Source: DAOUBP01 sp964474695 (GTDB taxonomy: Bacteria > Chloroflexota > Anaerolineae > CG2-30-64-16). Taken from it: a stretch of 64,000 nucleotides of DNA. Under the pieces are notes generated by a model. That model saw only the letters and a program-made list of their open reading frames with translations. It did no database searches and was not told where the DNA came from. Both the position numbers and the translations under genes were made by a program. Position 1 is the stretch's first letter. Each line of letters begins with the position of its first letter. Location: NCBI GenBank assembly GCA_964474695.1, contig CAYYTK010000030.1, positions 1-64,000 on the forward strand, read 5' to 3'. This document shows positions 48,794 to 57,353 of the stretch, in pieces.

Positions 48794-51079
48794 CTAGTGC
48801 TTGAGCCGATACGAGACGAACGCCAGCGTGCGACTGTCGGGCGACCAGGAATTCACGTTCATCGTGCCCTGGCCTCCGAATAGCTTGACGATGGTTTTCG
48901 AGACGCCGCCTTCGGCGCCGCCGCCATCGGCAGGGATGAGACGAATCTCGATATTTCTGTTCGGGGGATGATCGCCGGTGGTCACATCATCTTTTCCGTA
49001 GGCAATGTAGGCCACCCATTTGCCATCCGGCGAAACGTGCGGGAACCAGCAATTGGCATCCTCCTTGACGATGTGGGTGGGGTTCGAGCCATCAGCTTCC
49101 ATACGCCAGATTTGCATCAGGCCGCTGCGAACGGAGTTGAACCAGATGTGTTCGCCCGACGGCGAATACTCCGGGCCGTCGTCCAGCCCTGGCTCGTCCG
49201 TTAGTTGCGTTTCCGGGCCACCGTTCACAGAAATCGTGTAGACGTCGTATTGCCCGCCACGCTCGCCGCAATAGGCCAGTCGTTTGCCATCCGGCGACCA
49301 GCCGTGCAGATAGCTTGGGCCGTTTGCGGTGATCAGGGTCGGGCTGCCGCCTGCGGGCGGGAGCAGGTAAAGGCGTGCGGTGGCGTCTTCGTTGGTAAAA
49401 TGGCTGATGGCGAGTTGGGTGTTGTCCGGCGAGAGCAGATGGTCGTTGGTGCAGTCGGTGGCAAAACCGGTGTCAATCTTGCCGATTTCGCCCGTCGCCA
49501 GTTCGTAGGTATATAGGCGTCCCCGGCTGTCATAGATCAGATGGCGGCCATCGCTCGTCCAGTTCGGCGCTGAGACGACGGTGTCGAATTCTCGCAGGAT
49601 GGTTCTCTTCCCCGTTTGTACGTCAACCGTTTCCAGGACGCTGAAGGTGTCCCGTTCTGCGAGCAGTTTTCTGAGTGTGTCTATGTCCATCGGGAAGGGA
49701 AGTCTGCTCGGTGTGGCTTTGTCAGGAACCTCGGCGTCCACTGAGATTTGGGGAATGGTCGTGATCAAGATTGATGCGATCGTCATCGCGGCCGCCCCCA
49801 TCAGGAAGACAAGCTTCAAACCGCTCTCCAGGTCTGGGGCGCTGCTTTGCGCCAGACCCAAGATGGCGGGCGCGACGGCGATCCCGACCATTTGGAAGAA
49901 GAAGATGGCGCCAACTGCCACGCCCAGCAGGCGCCTGGGAACGGCAAACTGCGCCACCAGTGTGTTGACCGTGGGAATGGCCCCCAGCCCGAACGCGGCC
50001 ATGGAGGTGACAAGTACATAGAGCCAAATCGGCGTGTCGGCGGTAAAGCGCCACATCGCAAGCAGCGACAAAGTCACAATGGGGTAGCCGAGAAGGTACA
50101 TCCACTTGTATTTTTTGGTTTTGGCGATCAGAAAACCGGCCGGGATGCCCAAAAAGGCCGAGAGCACCGTGTAAGGCGTTAACATCGAACCGCTGATGGC
50201 TGGGCTAATCCCCATCACACTCTGCACGAAGATCGGCGAATATGCCACGATCCCCACCGTTCCAAAGAACGACAGCATACCTGCGCCGGCGGCCGTCATG
50301 AAGGTGCGGTTGAAGAGCACCTGTGGGTCGAGGATGGGGGCTTCCGCTCGTTTCTCGATCTGGATGAAGCTGATCCAGGCGAGGGCGGACATGAGCAGTA
50401 GGATGATGCCGACCCCGATCTGACCCGGCGCGCCCACCTGGGAGAATCCGATGATGAGCATCGTCGTTGCGATCGCCATCACGAAGGCGCCGAACCAATC
50501 GATTCTTGGTTTTGTGTGTTGGGCGTTTTTGGGCAAGGCCACGGCAACCAGAACGCCCGCCCCCAACGTCAGCGGCATCGCGCCCCAATAGAGGCCGCGC
50601 CAACCCGTTAGGCTTTCGGCGATCACTCCGCCCAGCACAGGGCCGATCAATGCGGCAATGCCGCTGGGCAAATTGAGCAGCCCCGTCCATTTTGCGCGCT
50701 CGGATGGATCAAAGAGATCGCCGATGGCCGCAAAACAGAAGGGAACGATGGGAAAGTGCCCGATACTCATGAAGGTTGCCGCCGCCACCAGGAAGGCCAT
50801 CGACGTGCTTTGGGTAGTCAGGCCTAATCCCAGCAGAAAAATCCCGATGCAGAGCAACAGAATGGCTCGTCGACCGTAGATGTCTGAGAGTTTGCCAAAG
50901 AGCAGCGTCGAGATCGAGCCGCTCAAGGCGGGCAGGGCGATCAGCCAGGCGAAGAGCGCCATGCCATCGAACTCCGCGATCATGCCCGGTTGGGCGATGT
51001 TCCTGGCGTTGATGAACAGAAAACTGACGAACTGCGTGACGAAGACCGCCGTGACGCCGATGGTAGTTTTGCGGTTCAT
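48794..51079 (-). CDS. MFS transporter (14-TM DHA2 type) fused to a TolB-like beta-propeller
   Basis: 761 aa in one uninterrupted frame. Residues 1 to about 447 form a drug/H+-antiporter-type MFS with fourteen predicted spans, the loop motif GKLSDIYGRRAILL, and motif C region GLLNLPSGIAALIGPVLGGVI. After a short linker (ISVDAEVPDKATPSRLPFP), residues 464-761 form a PD40 propeller, very similar along its full length to the stand-alone protein at 47795. The fusion places the propeller in the cytoplasm if the even span number is right. Substrate unknown; the propeller could sense it. AAGGAC precedes the ATG. Confidence 0.88.
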   Translation of the reverse strand: MNRKTTIGVTAVFVTQFVSFLFINARNIAQPGMIAEFDGMALFAWLIALPALSGSISTLLFGKLSDIYGRRAILLLCIGIFLLGLGLTTQSTSMAFLVAAATFMSIGHFPIVPFCFAAIGDLFDPSERAKWTGLLNLPSGIAALIGPVLGGVIAESLTGWRGLYWGAMPLTLGAGVLVAVALPKNAQHTKPRIDWFGAFVMAIATTMLIIGFSQVGAPGQIGVGIILLLMSALAWISFIQIEKRAEAPILDPQVLFNRTFMTAAGAGMLSFFGTVGIVAYSPIFVQSVMGISPAISGSMLTPYTVLSAFLGIPAGFLIAKTKKYKWMYLLGYPIVTLSLLAMWRFTADTPIWLYVLVTSMAAFGLGAIPTVNTLVAQFAVPRRLLGVAVGAIFFFQMVGIAVAPAILGLAQSSAPDLESGLKLVFLMGAAAMTIASILITTIPQISVDAEVPDKATPSRLPFPMDIDTLRKLLAERDTFSVLETVDVQTGKRTILREFDTVVSAPNWTSDGRHLIYDSRGRLYTYELATGEIGKIDTGFATDCTNDHLLSPDNTQLAISHFTNEDATARLYLLPPAGGSPTLITANGPSYLHGWSPDGKRLAYCGERGGQYDVYTISVNGGPETQLTDEPGLDDGPEYSPSGEHIWFNSVRSGLMQIWRMEADGSNPTHIVKEDANCWFPHVSPDGKWVAYIAYGKDDVTTGDHPPNRNIEIRLIPADGGGAEGGVSKTIVKLFGGQGTMNVNSWSPDSRTLAFVSYRLKH

Positions 51080-51111
51080 TGTTTGGTCCTTGTACTCTCG
51101 TATGACCTTTC

Positions 51112-52062
51112 TTACGCTTCAACAACACCATGGCTTATCATCCAGCGAAGCGATTCTTTGACAGCTTCAAAACTGCAGTAGCTTGGCGTAAACCCTAGCA
51201 GCCGCTTTGCTTTCTCCATAGAATGATTCGACGAACGCAAGATGTGTTCGTAAGTCACATTGGCATCTGTCTCTGTCACATCATTTCTGAATTCATCATA
51301 AGGCTTGAATACAAGGTTTGCTTCCTTACCGAACCATGATGCTACTTCTCTGGCATAACCAAGCAGTGTCACTGCACCTGTGGAGACAGCATGGAAAGCC
51401 TGTCCGTAGCTTGGACTTCCGGCCCGGATTGCCGCTCTGAAAACGCCTGCAACATCAACCGCATGAACATGGTGGACAGTCTCCATGCCGAAATTCGGAA
51501 TCGTCACTGGCTCTCCGTGAATCAGTGCTTCAAACACCTTCGGATTCTGATTCCCCTGCGGATTGATGGGTGGATGTCCGGGACCGACAATGTGTCCTGG
51601 ATGGATGATTGTCCCCGGAAAATGCGAAAGAGCATACTTCCGTTTGATGGTGCGAGTCATCTTCAGTTTTTCGATTCCATACTCGCCGAACGGATTCAAA
51701 TCCTCTTCCTCTGTATTTGGGACAACGGAGCCTGTGCCATGACACCAGACACTTCCTGTGACAAGGTAGTGCTCCACTTGACCTTCCAATGCCGCAATCA
51801 GCGCGGACATATCCGATTCTCTGAAGCAGATCTTATCCACAACAGTATCTGGTTTCAGGGCAGCAATCTTCTGTGGGAATTCCGGGTCATTCCGGTCAAG
51901 GTAGACCTGCTTTACACTGTCCCAGCAGCCATGGGAGATGAATGGCTTGGCATCGCCACGGCTCACATTGACGACCTCAAAGCCATCCTCCACAAGCATG
52001 GGGACAAGGTATGTCCCAACCTTACCTTTTCCTCCAATAATAACAGCACGCTTCACGGGCAT
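51112..52062 (-). CDS. NAD-dependent epimerase/dehydratase
   Basis: About 316 aa. Rossmann start KRAVIIGGKGKVGTYLV, then TGSVWCHGTG, and Tyr-x-x-x-Lys in YGIEKLKM with an upstream Ser. An HPGHIVGPGHPPINP segment is typical of extended SDRs. Several starts are possible: 52077, 52062, or a GTG at 52056 whose spacing from GGAGG is best. GC content and codon use are lower than in neighbours, suggesting acquisition from another lineage. Substrate unknown. Confidence 0.82.
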   Translation of the reverse strand: MPVKRAVIIGGKGKVGTYLVPMLVEDGFEVVNVSRGDAKPFISHGCWDSVKQVYLDRNDPEFPQKIAALKPDTVVDKICFRESDMSALIAALEGQVEHYLVTGSVWCHGTGSVVPNTEEEDLNPFGEYGIEKLKMTRTIKRKYALSHFPGTIIHPGHIVGPGHPPINPQGNQNPKVFEALIHGEPVTIPNFGMETVHHVHAVDVAGVFRAAIRAGSPSYGQAFHAVSTGAVTLLGYAREVASWFGKEANLVFKPYDEFRNDVTETDANVTYEHILRSSNHSMEKAKRLLGFTPSYCSFEAVKESLRWMISHGVVEA

Positions 52063-52151
52063 CCTCCATAGGGGCATCTGGTACAGGTCGATGACAACGC
52101 CGTTTTTGGTGTCTCGGTTTCAGCTTCGTCAGCGGCAACGAATTCCTACCT

Positions 52152-53009
52152 CTACCCACGGTTCTCACCAGCCTCGACGGTGTCGAGCGCCAATGAGGTC
52201 GACAGGTCGCGATAGGCGTTGATCTGCTCCTGCAGATCCCGCACCTTCTGCTCAGCAATAGCGAGAGCGTCGGCGCCGGCGATGAAGCGACGCGGTGGCT
52301 CCTCCTGGTCGGTGATGGTGATAAGGGCGCGTGCGAGCTTGGCGGGGTCGCCGGCTTGCAGACCGTTCATGGCCTCGTACCATTGCACCCGCGCCGTATG
52401 GCGGTCTGCGTACTCCGCAATGGATGGCGTAGCGTAGGTCGCTGACTCCCGCGTCAGGAGCTCAGTGCGGAAGAACCCGGGGTTGACAACGGTGGTGTGA
52501 ATGTTGAAGGGCGCAACCTCAGGCTGGAGCGACTCCATCCACCCCTCAAGGCCGAACTTGGCGGCGGCGTAGGCGGAATTGAACTCGAAGCCCATGAGGC
52601 CCGCGCCCGACGAGATCGAGATGATGTGGCCGGACTGTTGCCTGCGCATGACCGGCAGGACGGCGCGGGTGACGTTCATCGGGCCGATGAGGGCCGTCGC
52701 CAACTGCCGCTCGATCTGCTCTGGGGTCAACTCCTCAAAGTAGCCCCCGTAGAAGTTGGCGGCATTGTTGACCAACACGTCGATGCGACCGAAGCGCTCC
52801 ACTGCGGCCTGCACCGCCGCCTCGGCATCCGCCCGGCTGGTGACGTCCAGCTTGACGACCAGCAGGTTCTCCGTCTCACCCAGCGCCTTCGCCACCATGT
52901 CAGGGTTGCGCCCCGTGGCCACAACCGCGTGACCCGCGGCAAGTGCTGCCCTGGCAAACTCCACCCCCATGCCCCGGCCTGCGCCGGTGATCAACCAGAC
53001 TTTGCTCAT
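52152..53009 (-). CDS. SDR-family oxidoreductase
   Basis: 285 aa. TGAGRGMGVEFARAAL cofactor loop, NNAANFYGG, catalytic Ser in SISSGAGLMG and Tyr-x-x-x-Lys in YAAAKFGLEG. Substrate unknown. The Met at 53009 follows AAGGAAA; an extension to 53075 would overlap the upstream aldo/keto reductase gene and is rejected. Confidence 0.88.
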   Translation of the reverse strand: MSKVWLITGAGRGMGVEFARAALAAGHAVVATGRNPDMVAKALGETENLLVVKLDVTSRADAEAAVQAAVERFGRIDVLVNNAANFYGGYFEELTPEQIERQLATALIGPMNVTRAVLPVMRRQQSGHIISISSGAGLMGFEFNSAYAAAKFGLEGWMESLQPEVAPFNIHTTVVNPGFFRTELLTRESATYATPSIAEYADRHTARVQWYEAMNGLQAGDPAKLARALITITDQEEPPRRFIAGADALAIAEQKVRDLQEQINAYRDLSTSLALDTVEAGENRG

Positions 53010-53022
53010 GATGATTTCCTTT

Positions 53023-53985
53023 CTAATACCGGTCACCAACCACTTTGATCTGCGACATGGCGTTATCGATTTCATCGAGATCGGTCGGCGTCAATTTGAC
53101 CTTCGCCGCGCCGATGTTCTCCTCCAGGCGCTCGATCTTGCGGCTGCCCGGAATGGGCACGATCCACGGCTTCTGCGCCAGCAGCCAGGCGAGCGCGATC
53201 TGCGCCGGGGTGGCGCCTTTCTCCGCGGCGATCCGCTCAAGCAGGTCGATCACGACCCGATTGGCTTTGATGGCCTCCGGCGTGAAGCGGGGGTTCCGGC
53301 TGCGGATGTCTGAGCTGTCGAAGGTCTTGCTCTCGTCGATCTTGCCGGTCAGGTAGCCCCGGCCCAACGGGCTGTAGGGCACCAGGCCGATGCCGAGCTC
53401 CTCGCAGGTCGGCAGCACTTCCGCTTCGATGGCTCGCCACCACAGCGAGTATTCGCTCTGCAGGGCGGTGACCGGCTGCACCGCGTGGGCGCGGCGGATC
53501 TGCTCGGCGTTGGCCTCCGAAAGCCCGAAGTGCCTGACCTTTCCGGCCTGGATCAAATCCTTCACCGCTCCGGCCACATCTTCCATGGGCACGTCCGGGT
53601 CCGGCCGGTGCTGGTAGAACAGGTCGATGGCCTCGACCCGCAGGCGCCTGAGCGATGCCTCGGCCACCCGTTTGATCTGCTCCGGGCGGCTGTCCACCCC
53701 AACGGTGGGGCTTGGACCCTTTTCGCCGTGTTTGAACCCGAATTTGGTGGCAATGACCACTTGGCCTTTGAAAGGCGCCAGTGCCTCACCGACCAACTCC
53801 TCGTTCGTGAACGGGCCGTATACTTCCGCGGTGTCGAAGAAGGTGACGCCGCGCTCGACCGCCTGATGAAGGAAGGAAATCATCTCCTGTTTATCGGTAG
53901 GCGTGTCGCCGAAACTCATTCTCATGCAGCCCAGCCCAAGGGCCGAGACCTTCAGCCCGCTGCTGCCAAGTTTGCGCGTTTGCAT
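53023..53985 (-). CDS. Aldo/keto reductase
   Basis: 320 aa, AKR13-like. FFDTAEVYGPFTNEELVG (Asp/Tyr), VIATKFGFKHG (Lys), FYQHRPDP (His) and the C-terminal IPGSRKIERLEENIGA. NADP-dependent carbonyl reductase of unknown substrate. First gene read leftwards from a divergent promoter region at 54.07-54.10 kb. Confidence 0.91.
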   Translation of the reverse strand: MQTRKLGSSGLKVSALGLGCMRMSFGDTPTDKQEMISFLHQAVERGVTFFDTAEVYGPFTNEELVGEALAPFKGQVVIATKFGFKHGEKGPSPTVGVDSRPEQIKRVAEASLRRLRVEAIDLFYQHRPDPDVPMEDVAGAVKDLIQAGKVRHFGLSEANAEQIRRAHAVQPVTALQSEYSLWWRAIEAEVLPTCEELGIGLVPYSPLGRGYLTGKIDESKTFDSSDIRSRNPRFTPEAIKANRVVIDLLERIAAEKGATPAQIALAWLLAQKPWIVPIPGSRKIERLEENIGAAKVKLTPTDLDEIDNAMSQIKVVGDRY

Positions 53986-54070
53986 GTTCAGAACTCCTGT
54001 CTTGTATGAAGATTCGGTCGCTTGCCAGAGAGCGTGATTGCCCCAAGCATGAACACCTTACATCAGGTGT

Positions 54071-54103
54071 AGTATAGCACCTTATAGCGTCGGGTGGTAT
54101 AAT
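54071..54103. promoter_or_regulatory. Divergent extended -10 elements
   Basis: Minus strand TGCTATACT (-10 at 54076-54071) faces the aldo/keto reductase. Plus strand TGGTATAAT (-10 at 54098-54103) faces the glmL-like gene. Both have the TGn extension but poor -35 boxes. The two overlap, so the genes may compete for polymerase. Confidence 0.55.
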
Positions 54104-54127
54104 GATTCTCGAAGGTCATTGTACAAT

Positions 54128-55519
54128 ATGGAACTTGGAATCCTGACCATTGAGGTCGGCTCAACCATCACCAAGGCGAACGGTTTCGGTCGCGCGCCGG
54201 CGGGCGTGGGGTCACCCCGTCCCTGTTTCGAGCATCTCGCGCAGGGCTTCGCGTCCACCAGCGTCGCCGCGGGGGATGTCGGGCTGGGAGTTGCCGCGGC
54301 CATGGCCGATATGGAGGCCCGAATTCCAAACCAGGTTTCTCCTACGACCGGCGGGCCGCGAAAGCTGGTTTGGAATCCGGAGGCCCGGCACCCCGAGATC
54401 TTCGTCAACAGCTCGGCGGCCGGTGGGCTGCGCATGACGGTCCACGGGCTGACCCAGAGCATGACGGTCCGCGCTGCGCGCGAGGCCGCGCTCGGCGCGG
54501 GCGCGCTCGTCAAGCTGGTCACCGCGGGCCGGCTGAACGACTTCGACCTCGATGAGATTCGCGCCATTCATCCCAACATCATCCTGCTGGCCGGTGGGGT
54601 TGATTTCGGTGAGGCGGAGATCGTCCTGCGCAACGCGGAGCGGCTGGCCTCCCTCAAGCTCAGTGTGCCGGTGCTGTACGCCGGCAACTCGGCCATCCGC
54701 GGGGCGGTGCGCAAGATCTTCGAGGCTGCCGGGATCGAAACGATGGTGGCCGATAACGTCTTCCCGGACGTCGATGTGCTCAATATCGAGCCCGTTCGTC
54801 GCGTCATCCACGAGGTCTTCAACCGTCATATCATTCACGCGCCGGGGATGGCCCGGCTGGGCGAGCTGACGCACTGGGGCATCCTGCCCACGCCGGGCGC
54901 GGTGCTGCGCGGTGCCGAGCTGTTCGCTGAGGAGTTGGGCGACTGTCTGGTCTTTGACGTGGGCGGCGCCACCAGCGATGTCCACAGTGTCACCGATGGC
55001 AGCCTGACGTGGACCTCCAAAACCATCGAGCCTGAGCCGCGCGCCAAGCGGACGGTCGAGGGGGACCTGGGCGTCTTTGTCAATGCCCATAACATCGTGG
55101 ATCTGGCCGGCGATCCGTCCTGGGCCGATCGCCTTTCCGATCTGCGCGCCCTGCCGGAGACCGAACGACAGCTCGAGCTGACGCGCTGGCTGGGCGCCCG
55201 CGCGGTCGAGACCGCCATCCGGCGCCATGCTGGCGTCGTCACCGATCTGTACACCCCCACCGGTAAGAGGCAGATCGTCAAAGGCAAGGACCTGACCGCG
55301 GTGCAGTGGGTGGTGGGCACCGGCGGCGCGCTGACCCGCGTGCCGGGCGGCGAAGCGATCCTGCGCGGGATCTGCAAGGGCCCCGGCAAATACCTTCTGC
55401 CATCGCCCGACGCCCGGATCCTGATCGACCGAGACTATCGCTTTTCGGCCCTCGGCACCCTGGCCCAGGCGTACCCCGAAGAGGTGAAGGCGACGTTTCG
55501 GAGATGGGTAGACGGGTAG
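54128..55519 (+). CDS. MutL/GlmL-family protein (reactivase/chaperone of a B12-dependent mutase)
   Basis: 463 aa, ASKHA-like. ILTIEVGSTITKANGFG (phosphate 1), FVNSSAAGGLRMTVHGL, NIILLAGGVDFGE, FDVGGATSDVHSVT (phosphate 2) and EGDLGVFVNAHNI match the glutamate mutase L family. The likely role here is ATP-driven reactivation of OraSE. Two palindromic elements are in frame near the N-terminus (AGVGSPRP and PNQVSPTT...LVWNP), lengthening it. An ATG at 54128 is used; a TTG at 54119 is also possible. Followed by the ornithine racemase gene. Confidence 0.87.
   Translation: MELGILTIEVGSTITKANGFGRAPAGVGSPRPCFEHLAQGFASTSVAAGDVGLGVAAAMADMEARIPNQVSPTTGGPRKLVWNPEARHPEIFVNSSAAGGLRMTVHGLTQSMTVRAAREAALGAGALVKLVTAGRLNDFDLDEIRAIHPNIILLAGGVDFGEAEIVLRNAERLASLKLSVPVLYAGNSAIRGAVRKIFEAAGIETMVADNVFPDVDVLNIEPVRRVIHEVFNRHIIHAPGMARLGELTHWGILPTPGAVLRGAELFAEELGDCLVFDVGGATSDVHSVTDGSLTWTSKTIEPEPRAKRTVEGDLGVFVNAHNIVDLAGDPSWADRLSDLRALPETERQLELTRWLGARAVETAIRRHAGVVTDLYTPTGKRQIVKGKDLTAVQWVVGTGGALTRVPGGEAILRGICKGPGKYLLPSPDARILIDRDYRFSALGTLAQAYPEEVKATFRRWVDG
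54202..54223. repeat. Degenerate GTAGGGG element in the glmL-like gene
   Basis: GGGCGTGGGGT and ACCCCGTCCC arms around one base. It encodes AGVGSPRP, the same peptide and frame as the amidohydrolase copy. Confidence 0.7.
54323..54376. repeat. AAACCAGG element with long loop in the glmL-like gene
   Basis: Arms ATTCCAAACCAGGTTTC (54323-54339) and GAAAGCTGGTTTGGAAT (54360-54376) with one mismatch and a 20-base loop. Read in a different frame (PNQVS) from the oraS and oraE copies (KPGFS). Confidence 0.8.
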
Positions 55520-55580
55520 ATGAGTAGTTGGTAGATTGGTAGACCAATTTACCAACTTATCAACCCACCAACACATCAGC
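55503..55580. repeat. Inverted octamer array between glmL-like gene and ornithine racemase
   Basis: GGTAGACG, GGTAGATG, AGTAGTT, GGTAGATT, GGTAGA on the left; CCAATTTA, CCAACTTA, TCAACCCA, CCAACACA on the right. It begins inside the last codons of the glmL-like gene. Confidence 0.75.
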
Positions 55581-55598
55581 GCACCGGAGCTGTGTAGC

Positions 55599-56678
55599 AT
55601 GTATATCGGAACCCCTCGCATCGAGATTTACGTCGATCGGATCGAGACGAACGCTCGCGCCATCATCGACCTGTGCCGGGCGCATGGCGTCCAGGTGGCC
55701 TGCGTCACCAAGGTGATGAGCGCCCATCCGGCCCTCCTGCACGCGCTCGAGGCTGCCGGCGCCGACATGATCGCCGACTCTCGCATCACCAACCTGCAAT
55801 CGATCGCCAACACGGGATCAACGCTCCCGACCCTGATGTTGCGCTCCGCGACGCCCAGCCGGGTGGCGGATATTGTCCGCTGCGCCGACTATTCGCTCAA
55901 CTCGTCGGAAGAGTCGATCGAGATGCTCTCCCGAGCCGCCCTGTTGTTGAAGCGCCGCCACAAAGTGATCGTGATGGTTGATCTCGGCGACCTGCGCGAG
56001 GGCATCTGGCCTGACCGCGTTGCCGCAGTCCTTCGGGCCTCTTCAGAACTCCGCGGCATCGAGATCGTCGGCCTGGGCGCCAACCTCGCCTGTTATGGCG
56101 GGGTGATGCCTACCACCGAGAACATGCAGAAGCTGGTCGACATCCGCGACGCTTGCCGGAGAGCGACCGGCCTGCCGCTCAAGCTGCTCTCCGGCGGCAA
56201 CAGCGCCAACCTGTCCCTGCTCGCCAGCGGCGGCATGCCCCCTGAGATCAACCACCTTCGGATCGGCGAAGCGATCACGCTCGGGCGCAACGTCCTTGAC
56301 CGCAGTCCCTGGCCCGGCACGCGCCAGGACACCATCCGCGTCGTCGCTGAAGTCATCGAAGTCGAGCGAAAACCCTCCGTTCCGATCGGCCCGCGCGGCC
56401 AGGATGCCTTCGGCGGGCTGGTGCAGTTCACCGATCGGGGCATCCGCCGCCGCGCCATCTGCAACATCGGCCGCCAGGATGTGGTGGTGGATGGGATCGA
56501 GCCGGAGGACACCGGGATTATTGTGCTGGGCGGCAGCAGCGATCATCTGGTCTTGGATGTGGAAGAGGCGGAGAACGAGGTGCGGATAGGCGACGAGATC
56601 GCTTTCTATCCGACCTACGGTTCGCTGCTGGCGGCGACGACATCGCCGTACATGCAGAAAGTTGTCATGAAAGGGTAA
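55599..56678 (+). CDS. orr: Ornithine racemase (PLP, alanine-racemase N-domain fold)
   Basis: 359 aa. TPRIEIYVDRIETNARAI, then VACVTKVMSAHP with the PLP lysine, MVDLGDLREGIWP, SGGNSANLSLL and LRIGEAITLGRNVL follow the ornithine/alanine-racemase-like group. It would convert L-ornithine to D-ornithine, the OraSE substrate. The Met at 55599 has GGAG ten bases upstream; the longer upstream frame runs through the octamer array. It is 80 bp after the glmL-like gene and 15 bp before the HypB-like gene. Confidence 0.88.
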   Translation: MYIGTPRIEIYVDRIETNARAIIDLCRAHGVQVACVTKVMSAHPALLHALEAAGADMIADSRITNLQSIANTGSTLPTLMLRSATPSRVADIVRCADYSLNSSEESIEMLSRAALLLKRRHKVIVMVDLGDLREGIWPDRVAAVLRASSELRGIEIVGLGANLACYGGVMPTTENMQKLVDIRDACRRATGLPLKLLSGGNSANLSLLASGGMPPEINHLRIGEAITLGRNVLDRSPWPGTRQDTIRVVAEVIEVERKPSVPIGPRGQDAFGGLVQFTDRGIRRRAICNIGRQDVVVDGIEPEDTGIIVLGGSSDHLVLDVEEAENEVRIGDEIAFYPTYGSLLAATTSPYMQKVVMKG

Positions 56679-56693
56679 CAGCGTACTTGCGAA

Positions 56694-57353
56694 ATGAGCG
56701 GAACGAAAATCCCGGTTGTCAAGCAGATCCTCAACGCCAATGACGAAGTCGCGGCCGGTAACCGATCCCAACTCGCCGCCCACGCGATTCTCGCTGTCAA
56801 TCTCATGGCTTCGCCCGGCGCGGGCAAGACCAGCGTGATCCTGGCCACGGCCGCGCGCCTGCCCGCCCAGCTCCGTCCGGCGGTCATTGAGGGCGACCTG
56901 GCCTCGCGCATCGATACCGAGACGGTCTTGGCGCGCGGCATCCCCGCGGTGCAGATCAATACCGGCGGCAACTGCCACCTGGACGCACCGATGGTGCGCG
57001 CGGCGCTGCCGCAACTGCCGCTGGCCGAGATTGACCTGCTCTTCATTGAGAACGTCGGTAACCTGGTTTGCCCGGCGGAGTGGGATCTCGGCGCGGATGT
57101 GGCCGTGGTGGTCGCCAGCGTGCCCGAAGGCCACGACAAGCCTTACAAGTACCCCGGCATGTTCGCTGCGGCCGACGCCGTACTGCTGAACAAGGCCGAC
57201 CTGGCGGACACCTTTGACTTCGACCTCGCCTACTTCCGCCGCGGGTTGGAGATGGTCAACCCGGAGGCGCCCCTGTTCGTGGTCTCATGCCGCACCGGGG
57301 CCGGCATGGCCGAATGGGTGAGTTGGTTGGTGGGCCGGAGCCGGTCGCGTTAG
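56694..57353 (+). CDS. hypB: HypB-type SIMIBI GTPase
   Basis: 219 aa. Walker A in LMASPGAGKTS, EGDLASRID, the metal site NTGGNCHLDAPM (Cys and His as in HypB), ENVGNLVCPAEWDLG, and NKADLAD for guanine. This is clearly the HypB family (nickel insertion into hydrogenase), but the N-terminal CxxCGC nickel motif is absent. No hydrogenase or hypA gene is in the window. Its position after orr and the glmL-like gene suggests a G-protein chaperone for the B12 mutase, as MeaB serves methylmalonyl-CoA mutase; this is inference. Its stop abuts the convergent epimerase stop. Confidence 0.88.
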   Translation: MSGTKIPVVKQILNANDEVAAGNRSQLAAHAILAVNLMASPGAGKTSVILATAARLPAQLRPAVIEGDLASRIDTETVLARGIPAVQINTGGNCHLDAPMVRAALPQLPLAEIDLLFIENVGNLVCPAEWDLGADVAVVVASVPEGHDKPYKYPGMFAAADAVLLNKADLADTFDFDLAYFRRGLEMVNPEAPLFVVSCRTGAGMAEWVSWLVGRSRSR

